Shown here piece by piece: positions 39,491 to 48,254 of a stretch of 64,000 bases of DNA; positions within the stretch are counted from its first letter, which is position 1; each line of letters opens with the position of its first letter. A program made the position numbers and the translations under genes. Source of the stretch: Cyclobacteriaceae bacterium. GTDB taxonomy: Bacteria; Bacteroidota; Bacteroidia; Cytophagales; Cyclobacteriaceae. The notes under the pieces are model-generated. The model saw only the letters and a program-made list of their open reading frames with translations. It was not told the DNA's origin and did no database searches. The stretch is taken from positions 558,001-622,000 of the forward strand of contig JAEUUG010000003.1 in the NCBI GenBank assembly GCA_016787565.1, written 5' to 3'.

Positions 39491-41383
39491 CTAATACAAA
39501 ACCCGAAACTTGATTGTGTTTTCGATCGCACGCAATTCCTTAATCACCTCCTTATCGTATTCTTTGTTGATATCGGTGATCACATAACCGATGGATTCAT
39601 TGGTTTTCAGATATTGTCCGACAATGTTGATACCATGAGCTGCCAAAATCTGATTAATCTTGGCTAAAATTCCCGGAACATTATCGTGCAAGTGAATTAA
39701 CCGATGTGCATTATCCAGAATCGGGAGCGTTAGGTTGGGGAAGTTAACGCTGTTGGATGTACTGCCTGTATTGATATACTCCATGATTTTGTTCGGCACA
39801 AAGTTTCCAATGTTCTCCTGCGCTTCAAGCGTGCTTCCACCAATGTGGGGTGTCAGAATGGTATTGGGAAGGCCACGCAGATCGGACTGGAATTCTTCAT
39901 CGTTGCTAACCGGTTCATACGGAAATACATCAATCGCACAACCCGCTACTTTTCCGCTGAGAACATTTTCGCGCAATGCGCGGATGTCTACCACATGGCC
40001 ACGGCTCAGATTTATGAAGATCACGCCTTTCTTCATGAGGGCAAACTCTTTTTCACCGATTAAATTTGTGTTGGAAGCACGACCGTCTACATGCATGGAA
40101 ATAACATCAGCGTTTTCCAGCACTTCTTTCATGGTTTTACATTTTACTGCATTGCCAAGTGAAAGTCTTTCTTCTGTATCGTAATACATAACCTTCATGC
40201 CGAGCGATTCTGCCAGCACCGAGAGTTGTGTTCCTATATTTCCATAGCCGATGAGTCCGAGTTTTTTTCCGCGTACTTCAAAACTTCCTTTCGCAGATTT
40301 ATCCCACTCTCCCTTGTGCATTTTTGCCGATTTGTCAACGATATTGCGCATGAGCATGATCATTTCAGCAACCGCCAGTTCGACAACGGAACGCGTATTG
40401 CTGAATGGAGCATTGAAAACGGCAACACCTTTTTTGGTAGCGGCTTTCAGATCTACCTGATTGGTGCCAATACAGAATGCCCCAATAGTCATGAGTCGGT
40501 TGGCATGCTCCAGTACTTTTGCAGTCACTTGCGTTTTTGACCGGATACCCAACACCGAAACATTTTTAATGCGCTCACATAATTCATCTTCCGTTAAGGC
40601 AGCGTGGTAAGTTTCCACATTAAAACCTTCAGCTTTTAAAAGTTCCTGGGCCACGGGATGAACATTTTCTAACAGCAGGACATTGATTCTGTTTTTTGGA
40701 TAAGAGATGGCTGTGTTCAGTTTATTGAGGTATAAAAATTCATCAAGGCTCGGTGTAATATGATCAGCTTTGCTTTTCACACTTTCGCGAGCCACATTTT
40801 CTGTAAAGGCAAAAAACTTGTTGGCTAATCCGGCATGCTTAATTTCATAATCGGTGTAGCCGTCACCAATTACATAGACATCTCCCGGAAGATTTAACCT
40901 TCTGAGTTGTTCTACCTTCCCATTATTTTCGGACAACGGATTCTCTGTATCAAAACCAATGACGCGTCCTTCACCATCAAAACGAAATTCATTCGCCAAA
41001 ACATTTTCAGATTTAATGTGAAAGTCAGCAACTATCGGCTCAATGAATTCTCTGAAACCATTTGAAATGATATATATATTGTCTGAATATTTCTCAAAAA
41101 ATTCCTTGTTGCGCTTAAACGATTCTGACACACTATCCTTCAACTTTGCCACGAGTGGCGATAAATGTTGACGGGAAGGAGCCAGTAGATTCAGCCGCCT
41201 TTCAAGGGACTCGCGAAGTGAAATGGATCCATCCATTCCCTGGTTCGTGATTTGAGCGATTTGCTTCTTGCGGCTTTCTAATTCCGGATGATCTTTTAAC
41301 GATATTTCTGCCAAAACATCAAAGGCTTCAACTTTTGTAAACGTACTGTCGAAATCGATTACGAAGTATTTATTCAGTTTCAT
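39491..41383 (-). CDS. serA: Phosphoserine phosphatase-phosphoglycerate dehydrogenase fusion (SerB-SerA)
   Basis: A 630-residue bifunctional protein. Residues 1-215 form an HAD phosphatase with the nucleophile motif VIDFDSTFT, IISNGF and the acidic motif VIGDGYTDYEIK. Residues about 230-540 are a D-isomer-specific 2-hydroxyacid dehydrogenase with the NAD motif LGLIGYGNIGTQL, the catalytic Arg in NLSRGHVVD and His in LTPHIGGSTLEAQ. Residues about 550-630 are an ACT regulatory domain (HDNVPGILAKINQILAAHGI), implying serine feedback. It would catalyse the first and third steps of serine synthesis, with SerC at 37-38 kb doing the second. Confidence 0.93.
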   Translation of the reverse strand: MKLNKYFVIDFDSTFTKVEAFDVLAEISLKDHPELESRKKQIAQITNQGMDGSISLRESLERRLNLLAPSRQHLSPLVAKLKDSVSESFKRNKEFFEKYSDNIYIISNGFREFIEPIVADFHIKSENVLANEFRFDGEGRVIGFDTENPLSENNGKVEQLRRLNLPGDVYVIGDGYTDYEIKHAGLANKFFAFTENVARESVKSKADHITPSLDEFLYLNKLNTAISYPKNRINVLLLENVHPVAQELLKAEGFNVETYHAALTEDELCERIKNVSVLGIRSKTQVTAKVLEHANRLMTIGAFCIGTNQVDLKAATKKGVAVFNAPFSNTRSVVELAVAEMIMLMRNIVDKSAKMHKGEWDKSAKGSFEVRGKKLGLIGYGNIGTQLSVLAESLGMKVMYYDTEERLSLGNAVKCKTMKEVLENADVISMHVDGRASNTNLIGEKEFALMKKGVIFINLSRGHVVDIRALRENVLSGKVAGCAIDVFPYEPVSNDEEFQSDLRGLPNTILTPHIGGSTLEAQENIGNFVPNKIMEYINTGSTSNSVNFPNLTLPILDNAHRLIHLHDNVPGILAKINQILAAHGINIVGQYLKTNESIGYVITDINKEYDKEVIKELRAIENTIKFRVLY

Positions 41384-41507
41384 GCTTGATTAGTGAAGCG
41401 CAAATGTAAAGTAACCAAAACGATTTATGATTTGAGTATGACAATTTTTTGCATGCAATGAAACCTAACGAATGATAGCGTAGTATACTTTTATGGAATC
41501 CGAAAAT

Positions 41508-41954
41508 TTATGTTGGAGAGATTTCCAGTTGCATACATACGGCCGAGGTTGGACAAACATGCGCGAACTCAGTGGAAGCTTTGACCTGATCGGGAACAGC
41601 TTCACGCGTTACATCAATGAAACCTTTCTTTTTAAAAAAACCGTGGGCTGTTTCCGTTAGCAGGAAAACTGTTTTGAGTTGGTTTTCTTTTGCCAGGAGT
41701 AGCAGATGGTCGGTTATCATTGATCCTAATGATTGCCCACGTATGCCAAATTTCACTGAGAGTGAGCGCAGCAATCCATACTGGTCATGTATTTCCAATG
41801 CACCTGTTCCTACAAGTTCTTCCTCAATAAAATACCCAATCCTAATTTGGTTCGCTTGATTCAAATCCTGAAAGGGTAGTCCGGAGTTTTTCACTTGGGC
41901 TGTAAACGCAGCGAGTTCTTCCGGTGTAGTTGCAATGCGGGGTATAAGGTCCAT
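41508..41954 (-). CDS. GNAT acetyltransferase, ArsN2-like
   Basis: A 148-residue GNAT-fold protein. The acetyl-CoA loop is FGIRGQSLGSMITDHLL, and the C-terminal part (LTETAHGFFKKKGFIDVTRE, then EFAHVCPTSAVCMQLEI) matches the ArsN2 subgroup, which is usually encoded in arsenic operons and linked to resistance to arsenic-containing compounds such as arsinothricin. Its position directly after arsM on the same strand (40-base gap) supports this. Substrate specificity is inferred. Confidence 0.8.
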   Translation of the reverse strand: MDLIPRIATTPEELAAFTAQVKNSGLPFQDLNQANQIRIGYFIEEELVGTGALEIHDQYGLLRSLSVKFGIRGQSLGSMITDHLLLLAKENQLKTVFLLTETAHGFFKKKGFIDVTREAVPDQVKASTEFAHVCPTSAVCMQLEISPT

Positions 41955-41994
41955 GGTTTGTTCCTAGTGTTTAAAGTGCAAATGGATCCAGTGT

Positions 41995-42858
41995 TTAGGA
42001 ACAACATCCGGGCTCACAGCACGCCTCCTTTTTCTCAGAAGCGAGAGGTTTTTCTGCAAAGACTGTAATGCTTAAAATATTCAATCCAGATGAATGGAAT
42101 GCCAGTGTTTCATCATCCGATAAATATTCACGTAAGATTTCATTGGGAAGCATGATCTTCCTCTCTTTTTGAATTGAGATGTTTTTAAAACCCGCTTCCT
42201 TGATGACGTTGAGATACTCATCTTTTTGAATGGCCCCGGAGACACATCCCGCATAAAGTTCAGCGGCTTTCAAGAGATTATCAGGTAGGTTTCCATCCAA
42301 TACAATGTCCGAAACGCTGAAATGTCCACCGGGCTTTAAAATCCTATACGTTTCGTCAAAGGCCTTTTTTTTATCGGGCACCAGGTTTAAAACGCAATTA
42401 CTAACCACAACATCGGCCGCGTTTGAAGTAATGGGCATTCTTTCGATATCTCCATGTCTGAATTCAACATTATTGAAACCAAGCTTCTCCGCATTTGCCC
42501 GCGCTTTCTCAATCATCTTGTCGGTCATGTCGATGCCGATGACTTTTCCTGTGGCACCAACAACTGACCGCGCAACAAAGCAGTCATTGCCGGCACCAGA
42601 TCCTAAGTCAACAACGACATCGCCTTCCTTTATTTGTGCAAATTCAGTAGGCAAACCACAGCCCAGGCCAAGGTCGGCCGCTGGGTTATAGCCCGGCATT
42701 TTGGTATAATCTTCTGCCATGATAGCAGCATCGATTGTATTGCACCCACAGCTTGCTCCACAGCAACTCGAGGCATTTATTTCTCGACTTTGATCCGCAA
42801 TCTGACTGTACTTTTCTTTCACCATTTCTTTGATTTGTTCTGATGTGTTGGTGTTCAT
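41995..42858 (-). CDS. arsM: Arsenite S-adenosylmethionine methyltransferase
   Basis: A 287-residue enzyme that methylates As(III) to less toxic or volatile species. The ATG at 42858 (MNTNTSEQIKEMVKEKY) was chosen over 42954, which would overlap the arsR gene. The SAM motif I is VVDLGSGAGNDCFVA. Arsenic-binding Cys candidates lie in SSCCGASCGC near the N-terminus, in VVSNCVLN and in LYAGCVSGA. The C-terminus has CCEPGCCS, a further As-binding tail common in ArsM. It lies between the ArsR regulator and the ArsN2-like gene. Confidence 0.94.
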   Translation of the reverse strand: MNTNTSEQIKEMVKEKYSQIADQSREINASSCCGASCGCNTIDAAIMAEDYTKMPGYNPAADLGLGCGLPTEFAQIKEGDVVVDLGSGAGNDCFVARSVVGATGKVIGIDMTDKMIEKARANAEKLGFNNVEFRHGDIERMPITSNAADVVVSNCVLNLVPDKKKAFDETYRILKPGGHFSVSDIVLDGNLPDNLLKAAELYAGCVSGAIQKDEYLNVIKEAGFKNISIQKERKIMLPNEILREYLSDDETLAFHSSGLNILSITVFAEKPLASEKKEACCEPGCCS

Positions 42859-42907
42859 AATCGTTATCGTTAAAGTGTACGAAATCTTATCTATAAGGAG
42901 GAAAATT

Positions 42908-43237
42908 TTATGGACAGCAATTTTTGGTGAGATGGCTTTTGAACAAATCACCAATCATTTTCTGCGCCTTCTCCCAGTTTTTTTCGTCAATGCAATAACA
43001 AACACTTGGTCCATCGATATCCCCTTTAATGAGGCCTGCATTTTTTAATTCCTTCAGGTGTTGCGAAACAGTTGACTGCGATAGAGGAAGTTTATCTACG
43101 ATATCTCCGCAAACACAAGAATTTCTATTTGCCAGGAATTGGATGATGGCTATCCTGGCTGGATGTCCGAGTGCCTTCGCCAACGCGGAAAGTTGAATCT
43201 GTGATTTGGTGAAGCCCTCTGTTTTCGTAATTCCCAT
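42908..43237 (-). CDS. arsR: ArsR-family arsenic-responsive repressor
   Basis: A 109-residue winged-helix repressor. The DNA-binding part is [18 protein letters not shown]. Thiolate candidates are Cys residues in [12 protein letters not shown] just before the recognition helix, in PSVCYCID, and in the C-terminal NCCP, consistent with As(III) or Sb(III) sensing. It is followed 49 bases later by arsM and preceded by the palindrome at 43246-43263, so it likely represses its own operon. Confidence 0.9.
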   Translation of the reverse strand: MGITKTEGFTKSQIQLSALAKALGHPARIAIIQFLANRNSCVCGDIVDKLPLSQSTVSQHLKELKNAGLIKGDIDGPSVCYCIDEKNWEKAQKMIGDLFKSHLTKNCCP

Positions 43238-43245
43238 GTCCGTAT

Positions 43246-43263
43246 AATCGTAATATTACGATT
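43246..43263. promoter_or_regulatory. Candidate ArsR operator
   Basis: A perfect 18-bp palindrome, AATCGTAATATTACGATT, lies 8 bases upstream of the arsR ATG. Size and position fit an ArsR operator overlapping the promoter. Binding is inferred. Confidence 0.7.
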
Positions 43264-43332
43264 AAAGTTTCGGGTTTTCATATTTTTTTTTTCTACTTCC
43301 CTTTAATTATCTTTCGGGATATGTTGTAATCC

Positions 43333-44007
43333 ATGAAAAAAGTAACGGTTTGCTTATTATTTCTTCTTCCAGTCTTTTTTGTTAACGGTCAAATTGCCGG
43401 AAGAATTGCCGGTGAAAGATTACTATTGAGAACATCCTCAGCTGCGTATGAGCATGGTAATGGTGATGTTCAAGGATCGCCTTATTTATACGATGATTTT
43501 AAAGAGGGCCAAGTAATTAGTTTTAAAGGTCATTACAAGGGGATTCCCATGCGTTACAATATTTACGATGATAATATTGAGTTTAAGCAAAATGGTGTTG
43601 ACATGATTTTAGATCCGGACATCAGCATCAAAAAAGTCATCCTAAGTGATATGATTCTAACGGTGGGTAAATTTGAATATAGAAACAAAGTTCAATTTGG
43701 TTTCCTGGAAAGACTTGATAGCGGGCAACTTTCCCTCTTTGCTAAGAAAGTGGTTGTGTTCAAAGAAAAGGAAGAGACTCAAGCTCTGGAATACAATACC
43801 AAACCAGCCAGATTCACAAGCTTAAGTGATATTTTTTACTATCGGATAGGGAATGGGGACATATCCAAGATCGTAAGCATCAAAAAGCTAATTGAGAGCC
43901 TCCCAGATAAACAAACAGAGATGAGCGCTTATGCTAAGAAGGAAAAACTCTCAGTTGGAAGAAATGATCTTTTGAAGTTTGCAGAACATTATGGTAGTCT
44001 GCATTAA
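43333..44007 (+). CDS. Exported protein of unknown function
   Basis: A 224-residue protein with a signal peptide ([17 protein letters not shown]). The mature part includes GSPYLYDDFKEGQVISFKGH and YNIYDDNIEFKQNGVDMIL, strands with a polar repeat. The C-terminal 45 residues are Lys-rich and helical (ISKIVSIKKLIESLPDKQ). I do not recognise a family, although the YDDF...NIYDDNIEF layout recalls small Bacteroidota exported proteins of unknown role. It is divergent from the ars operon with 95 bases between starts, and it might share the palindrome region. Confidence 0.65.
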   Translation: MKKVTVCLLFLLPVFFVNGQIAGRIAGERLLLRTSSAAYEHGNGDVQGSPYLYDDFKEGQVISFKGHYKGIPMRYNIYDDNIEFKQNGVDMILDPDISIKKVILSDMILTVGKFEYRNKVQFGFLERLDSGQLSLFAKKVVVFKEKEETQALEYNTKPARFTSLSDIFYYRIGNGDISKIVSIKKLIESLPDKQTEMSAYAKKEKLSVGRNDLLKFAEHYGSLH

Positions 44008-44027
44008 ATCCAGATAGGAAAACGTAT

Positions 44028-44978
44028 TTATTTTCTTTTCAAAACCTTCTCTACAGCAGCTACAATATTCTCAGGACCTAGTCCATATTTTTTGAGAAGT
44101 TCTGTAGGTGTACCACTTTCACCAAAACTATCGTTAACGGCCACCATTTCCATAGGGGTAGGGCGGAAGCGTGCGAGTACATGAGCGATGCTGTCTCCCA
44201 AACCACCATTAATCTGATGCTCCTCAGCGGTAACAACGCACCGTGTTTTTTCAACAGAGTTCAATACCGCCTCAACATCTAGGGGTTTAATGGTATGAAG
44301 GTTGATAAGCTCTACGCTGATACCCTTTGCAGCTAACATGGCTTCAGCTTCTATGGCTTGCCATACCATGTGTCCACACGCAAAGATAGTGACATCAGTG
44401 CCATCAATCATTTTATCAGCCTTACCTATTGTAAATGGCCTTCCGGTTGTAAAAATTGGCCAGTTTGGTCTTCCAAAACGAAGGTAGGCCGGTCCGACAT
44501 GTGTGCCGAGTGCAAGTGTTGCTTCTTTTGTTTGGTTGTAATCACAGGGCACAATCACGGTCATACCCGGAAGCATTTTCATCATACCAATATCTTCGAG
44601 AATCTGGTGAGTTGCACCGTCTTCTCCGAGTGTCAACCCAGCATGGGAAGCACAGATTTTTACGTTTTTATGCGAGTATGCAATGGATTGACGAATTTGA
44701 TCGTACACACGTCCGGTTGAGAAGTTAGCAAATGTTCCCGTAAAGGGTATTTTGCCACCAATGGTCATGCCTGCTGCAAGCCCCATCATGTTTGCCTCGG
44801 CAATACCAACCTGAAAGAATCTCTCCGGGAACTCCTTCTTGAAGGCATCCATTTTCAAAGATCCTGTAAGATCCGCGCAAAGCGCTACAACATCAGGGTT
44901 TTGTTTGCCTAATTCATGGAGGCCAACGCCAAAGCCTGATCGGGTATCTTTCTTCTCGGTAAAAGTAAACTTGGTCAT
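44028..44978 (-). CDS. Transketolase, C-terminal subunit
   Basis: A 316-residue protein holding the pyrimidine-binding and C-terminal domains of a split transketolase. The catalytic Glu region is GIAEANMMGLAAGMTIGG, and the substrate loop holds ASHAGLTLGEDGATHQILED. The C-terminal domain has VTAEEHQINGGLGDSIAHVL. It needs the N-terminal subunit (46737-47588), which binds the thiamine diphosphate diphosphate group. The two genes share a strand but are separated by the VWA gene and a small ORF. It acts in the pentose phosphate pathway. Confidence 0.92.
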   Translation of the reverse strand: MTKFTFTEKKDTRSGFGVGLHELGKQNPDVVALCADLTGSLKMDAFKKEFPERFFQVGIAEANMMGLAAGMTIGGKIPFTGTFANFSTGRVYDQIRQSIAYSHKNVKICASHAGLTLGEDGATHQILEDIGMMKMLPGMTVIVPCDYNQTKEATLALGTHVGPAYLRFGRPNWPIFTTGRPFTIGKADKMIDGTDVTIFACGHMVWQAIEAEAMLAAKGISVELINLHTIKPLDVEAVLNSVEKTRCVVTAEEHQINGGLGDSIAHVLARFRPTPMEMVAVNDSFGESGTPTELLKKYGLGPENIVAAVEKVLKRK

Positions 44979-45116
44979 GGTTGGTATTTTTTGCAGTGCG
45001 AAAGTCGGAAATTATTTTTGAACTGCCAGCACCATTGGGTAAAGTGTTAATGATTTGTTAAAGACATCAAAATCCCCCGCATGGGGATGAACCGTAGGTG
45101 AAATTGTGCGTAAAGG

Positions 45117-45251
45117 ATGGAGAGTACCAACACCATGGAAAGCGATAATCCGGCTACACCGACAGAAGAACCGAAATCTAATCGAAGACTCGTTTTTTGG
45201 GTTTTTGTTGCTTTAATAATCGCCTTACTACCTTGGCTGGTATTAGCCTAA
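45117..45251 (+). CDS. 44-residue single-pass membrane protein
   Basis: A small frame starts at the ATG at 45117 (MESTNTMESDNPATPTEEPK) and ends TAA at 45249-45251. It has a polar, Pro/Thr/Glu-rich N-terminus, then the basic NRR, then a clean hydrophobic helix LVFWVFVALIIALLPWLVLA. The charge pattern predicts N-in or tail-anchored topology. Its helix and its place between two genes make it credible, but coding is unproven. It ends 11 bases before the convergent VWA gene. Confidence 0.5.
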   Translation: MESTNTMESDNPATPTEEPKSNRRLVFWVFVALIIALLPWLVLA

Positions 45252-45262
45252 CTAAATCAAGA

Positions 45263-46642
45263 TTAGTTGAAAACATTAACCATCGTGTTTTTTCCCGTGG
45301 TTACGGAGAAGGTTTTTACACCCGTATACTTGCTGCCCGGTGCGTCTTTTGCCCGGAAAGCAATGCGGTACCTTCCGGGAAGCAGGTTGTAGTTGTGAAA
45401 TGACTTTTGTTCATCAAGTCTGCAAACCCACCGTTCACTGCCATCATCCATAATTTCAAACAGGCTTCCAAAGCCCGGCACAATCGTATTGATGTTGACC
45501 GTTCCTGGGGATGGTATAGTTACAGATGAAAGTTTATCTGGTGCAACGGTGACATGAAAAATTCTCCTTGGAAAAGTAAGCGACTCAACAACATAATCTC
45601 CTGCCAGGTAACGATAGGTTTCACCACTGCCTTGCTGGTTTAGAATTTCTGCTTTCCCTTTCTGACGAACAATGGTGTTGAAGGGATTACCTCTACCTTC
45701 ATTTCGAATGACCAGATTTCCCTGTGGTACAGCAATGGTTATTACGTTGTGCTGGCCATTGATGATATTCACCTGTTTTAACACGATTGTGGGGAGTGAA
45801 TTCACAATCATATCATAGGAGATTACCGGATCAAGTTGAACAGAATCAGGTTTCCCTTGCTTATCGCGATAGTGAACAAATTCAAAAGCGGAATTCCCGG
45901 TGTTGGCATTTATAAAGCTGATGTTGATGTTTGATTCCGTTGCTCTTCCACTTCCGTCTAAGAGTTCTACACTCACAGTTGTTTTGGCAAATGTTGTTTG
46001 AATGCTCTGATTCAAAACCTGATTGAATGTTGTGGCATTTTGCGAATCAATATACAGTCCCATGCATTCCAGGGCTTTACCGCCATCGAGACCCAAGCCA
46101 ATGATGAACGGCCGAAGAAAAATTCCTTTTCGCTGAAATTCAAGGGAAGTGGCACAGGGATCACCCCCGCACGATTCAATTCCATCTGTTATGAGAATGA
46201 GGATATTACGATACCCAGTTGTTGCGGGAAAATCGTTGGCTGCTTGTTGAAGGGAATAGGTTATGGGTGTATTACCTCTTGGTTTGATTTCTTTCAATTT
46301 GGTAAGCATGGTATTATGATTTTTCGGGCCGAAGGGAACTTCCAGATAACTATCTGTGCAATTGTTGGCCTGACGCGAAAAGCGATGCCCATATACCCGG
46401 AGTGCCAGTTCCAGATTTTGACTGTTACGCAATGAGTCAACTAATCTGGTCAGTATTTTTTTGGCTACTTCCATGCGGGATTGATTCCCTTCCCACACAG
46501 CTTCCATGCTTCCGGAACCATCCAGTACAAATAGAATCCTGGTTTTTTCCGGCAGCTTTTGTTGCACTTTGTTTTGCGCCTCTGAAGCGAAGGTCGCTAA
46601 CAGTAATGCCACAATAAAGAGATATGGAGAGTGAGTGCCCAT
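45263..46642 (-). CDS. Exported von Willebrand factor A domain protein
   Basis: A 459-residue protein with a signal peptide (LFIVALLLATFASEAQ). The VWA domain spans about 30-220, with an intact MIDAS (FVLDGSGSMEAVW, GNTPITYSL, LITDGIESCGGDP) that should bind a divalent cation. Cys pairs in NNCTDS and ESCGGDPCAT may form disulphides. The C-terminal 240 residues are beta-rich repeats (ITIAVPQGNLVIRNEGRGN, SVTIPSPGTVNINTIVPG, YNLLPGRYRIAFRAKDAPG). It probably mediates protein contacts at the cell surface or in the periplasm. It splits the transketolase gene pair. Confidence 0.87.
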   Translation of the reverse strand: MGTHSPYLFIVALLLATFASEAQNKVQQKLPEKTRILFVLDGSGSMEAVWEGNQSRMEVAKKILTRLVDSLRNSQNLELALRVYGHRFSRQANNCTDSYLEVPFGPKNHNTMLTKLKEIKPRGNTPITYSLQQAANDFPATTGYRNILILITDGIESCGGDPCATSLEFQRKGIFLRPFIIGLGLDGGKALECMGLYIDSQNATTFNQVLNQSIQTTFAKTTVSVELLDGSGRATESNINISFINANTGNSAFEFVHYRDKQGKPDSVQLDPVISYDMIVNSLPTIVLKQVNIINGQHNVITIAVPQGNLVIRNEGRGNPFNTIVRQKGKAEILNQQGSGETYRYLAGDYVVESLTFPRRIFHVTVAPDKLSSVTIPSPGTVNINTIVPGFGSLFEIMDDGSERWVCRLDEQKSFHNYNLLPGRYRIAFRAKDAPGSKYTGVKTFSVTTGKNTMVNVFN

Positions 46643-46680
46643 TCGTGAAGTTAAACGAAAATGATTTCTTTTACTTGTGG

Positions 46681-46713
46681 TAAAATAAAAATGCCAGAGA
46701 AATTCCCTGGCAT
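46681..46713 (-). terminator. Intrinsic terminator of the transketolase N gene
   Basis: On the minus strand the stem ATGCCAG / CTGGCAT, extended by GAA/TTC, is followed by TTTTATTTTA. It lies 24 bases after the gene's stop and would separate it from the VWA gene. Confidence 0.85.
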
Positions 46714-46736
46714 TATTTCATGTGCATGATGATTGA

Positions 46737-47588
46737 TCAATAATCACCAATGGTTTCTTCCAACTGATCGAGGGCTTTCTTGAGTTCTTCGTCATTTGGT
46801 GCTACACCATGCCACTTGTGTGATCCCATCATGTAATCAACGCCAAAGCCCATTTCTGTCTTCATTAGGTTCATGACAGGCTTGCCTTGTTTTGCCAAAA
46901 TTTTAGCGTGTTCAAGCGCTTTAATGACCTCATCGAGGTTGTTGCCATTAAATTCTTGCACGGTCCACCCAAAGGATTCCCACTTTGCTCTTAAATTCAT
47001 GAGCGATAAAATCTTATCCACCGGGCCATCGATTTGTTGACCGTTGTAATCGATGGTGGCAATGATGTTATCCATTTTATTAAATCCTGCATACATGGCG
47101 GCTTCCCAAACTTGTCCTTCCTGCAGTTCACCATCGCCCATGAGAACATAGATGAAGCTGTCATCTTTATTCAGTTTTTTTGATTGTGCTGCACCGAGTG
47201 CTGCGGACAAGCCTTGTCCTAATGATCCGGATGCAATTCGGACACCAGGTAAATGCTCGTGTGTGGCAGGGTGGCCTTGGAGCCGGGTGTTCAATTTTCT
47301 AAAGGTTGCCAGTTCCTTCACATCAAAATAGCCCGAGCGCGCAAGCGCAGCATACCAGACAGCGGAAAGGTGTCCGTTGGAAAGGAAAAATAGGTCTTCA
47401 CCCTTTCCATCCATTGAAAACTTAGGATTATGCTTCAACACTTTGAAGTACAGGGCAACGAAAAATTCTGTACAGCCCAAAGCCCCACCGGGATGCCCGG
47501 ATTGACATGCATGCACCATGCGTACAATGTCTCTACGGATTTGGGATGCTATTTTTTTTAATTCAAGAAGGTCGGTTTGCTTGCTCAT
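46737..47588 (-). CDS. Transketolase, N-terminal (ThDP-binding) subunit
   Basis: A 283-residue protein with the thiamine diphosphate domain. The motif GDGELQEGQVWEAAMYAG, followed by NIIATIDYNGQQ, is the classical GDG...NN cofactor site. SGHPGGALGCTEFFVALYF matches the N-terminal family motif, and GSLGQGLSAALGAAQ the substrate channel. It should pair with the C-terminal subunit at 44028-44978. The intervening terminator and genes mean the two halves are probably transcribed separately. Confidence 0.93.
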   Translation of the reverse strand: MSKQTDLLELKKIASQIRRDIVRMVHACQSGHPGGALGCTEFFVALYFKVLKHNPKFSMDGKGEDLFFLSNGHLSAVWYAALARSGYFDVKELATFRKLNTRLQGHPATHEHLPGVRIASGSLGQGLSAALGAAQSKKLNKDDSFIYVLMGDGELQEGQVWEAAMYAGFNKMDNIIATIDYNGQQIDGPVDKILSLMNLRAKWESFGWTVQEFNGNNLDEVIKALEHAKILAKQGKPVMNLMKTEMGFGVDYMMGSHKWHGVAPNDEELKKALDQLEETIGDY

Positions 47589-47634
47589 GAAAGGAAAATT
47601 TTGTCGCGAAGATGCGCTAATTTAAGAACCCATC

Positions 47635-47664
47635 CAAAAAGAAAACCCCGTAAGTTATCCGGGG
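47635..47664 (-). terminator. Intrinsic terminator of bcp
   Basis: On the minus strand the stem CCCCG / CGGGG with a 9-base loop is followed by TTTTCTTTTT. It lies 24 bases after the bcp stop. Confidence 0.85.
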
Positions 47665-47688
47665 CTTTCCTGAAATGTGGGGAATCTC

Positions 47689-48252
47689 TTATTTTGTTCT
47701 GGATGTTGATTTCTTGGCCGCTTTCTTTTTTGGAGCCACTTTTTTCACAATTTTCTTTTCAGTTGCGCTCTTTTGGGAAACTGCTTTCTGCGGAAGGGAG
47801 TGTTCCTTTATGATCTGACGGGTATGATCTTTAGTATCAACTTTGTCTATAATGTCTTCTAGCATACCCTTCTCATTTATCAGGAATGTGACCCGTGCCG
47901 TGCCCATATATTTTCTTCCATACATGGATTTTTCGATCCAGGTGCCATAGGCTTCGTGAAGTTTTCTGGTTGTATCGGCCAACAAGCGGAAGGGCAGTTT
48001 CTGTTTGGCGATAAAGTTCAGGTGTGATTTTTCTGTGTCCGTGCTAACGCCCAACACCTCATATCCTTGATTCTGGAGCAAATGATAATTATCACGGAGG
48101 TTACATGCCTCTGCTGTGCAACCGGGTGTTTGATCTTTCGGATAAAAGTAAAGCACGAGCTTCTTGCCTTTAAAATCAGAAAGCTTTACCGGTTTTCCAG
48201 ATTGATCATTTACATTGAAGTCTGGAGCTTTGTCACCGATGCGAAGAGCCAT
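47689..48252 (-). CDS. bcp: Thioredoxin-dependent peroxiredoxin (Bcp/PrxQ) with a Lys-rich tail
   Basis: A 187-residue thiol peroxidase. The peroxidatic Cys is in FYPKDQTPGCTAEACNLRD, and the second Cys five residues on is the PrxQ resolving Cys. The catalytic domain ends near residue 150 (HTRQIIKEH). A 35-residue tail follows, rich in Lys and Ala (KKIVKKVAPKKKAAKKSTSR), not part of the usual 150-155-residue enzyme. The tail could bind nucleic acid or the membrane. The M23 peptidase gene ends 2 bases upstream of its start on the same strand. Confidence 0.95.
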   Translation of the reverse strand: MALRIGDKAPDFNVNDQSGKPVKLSDFKGKKLVLYFYPKDQTPGCTAEACNLRDNYHLLQNQGYEVLGVSTDTEKSHLNFIAKQKLPFRLLADTTRKLHEAYGTWIEKSMYGRKYMGTARVTFLINEKGMLEDIIDKVDTKDHTRQIIKEHSLPQKAVSQKSATEKKIVKKVAPKKKAAKKSTSRTK

Positions 48253-48254
48253 AA

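Noticed and set aside
45076-45090. CCCCCGCATGGGG mini-palindrome near the small ORF
   Set aside because: Too short to be more than chance; no partner copy and no terminator T tract.
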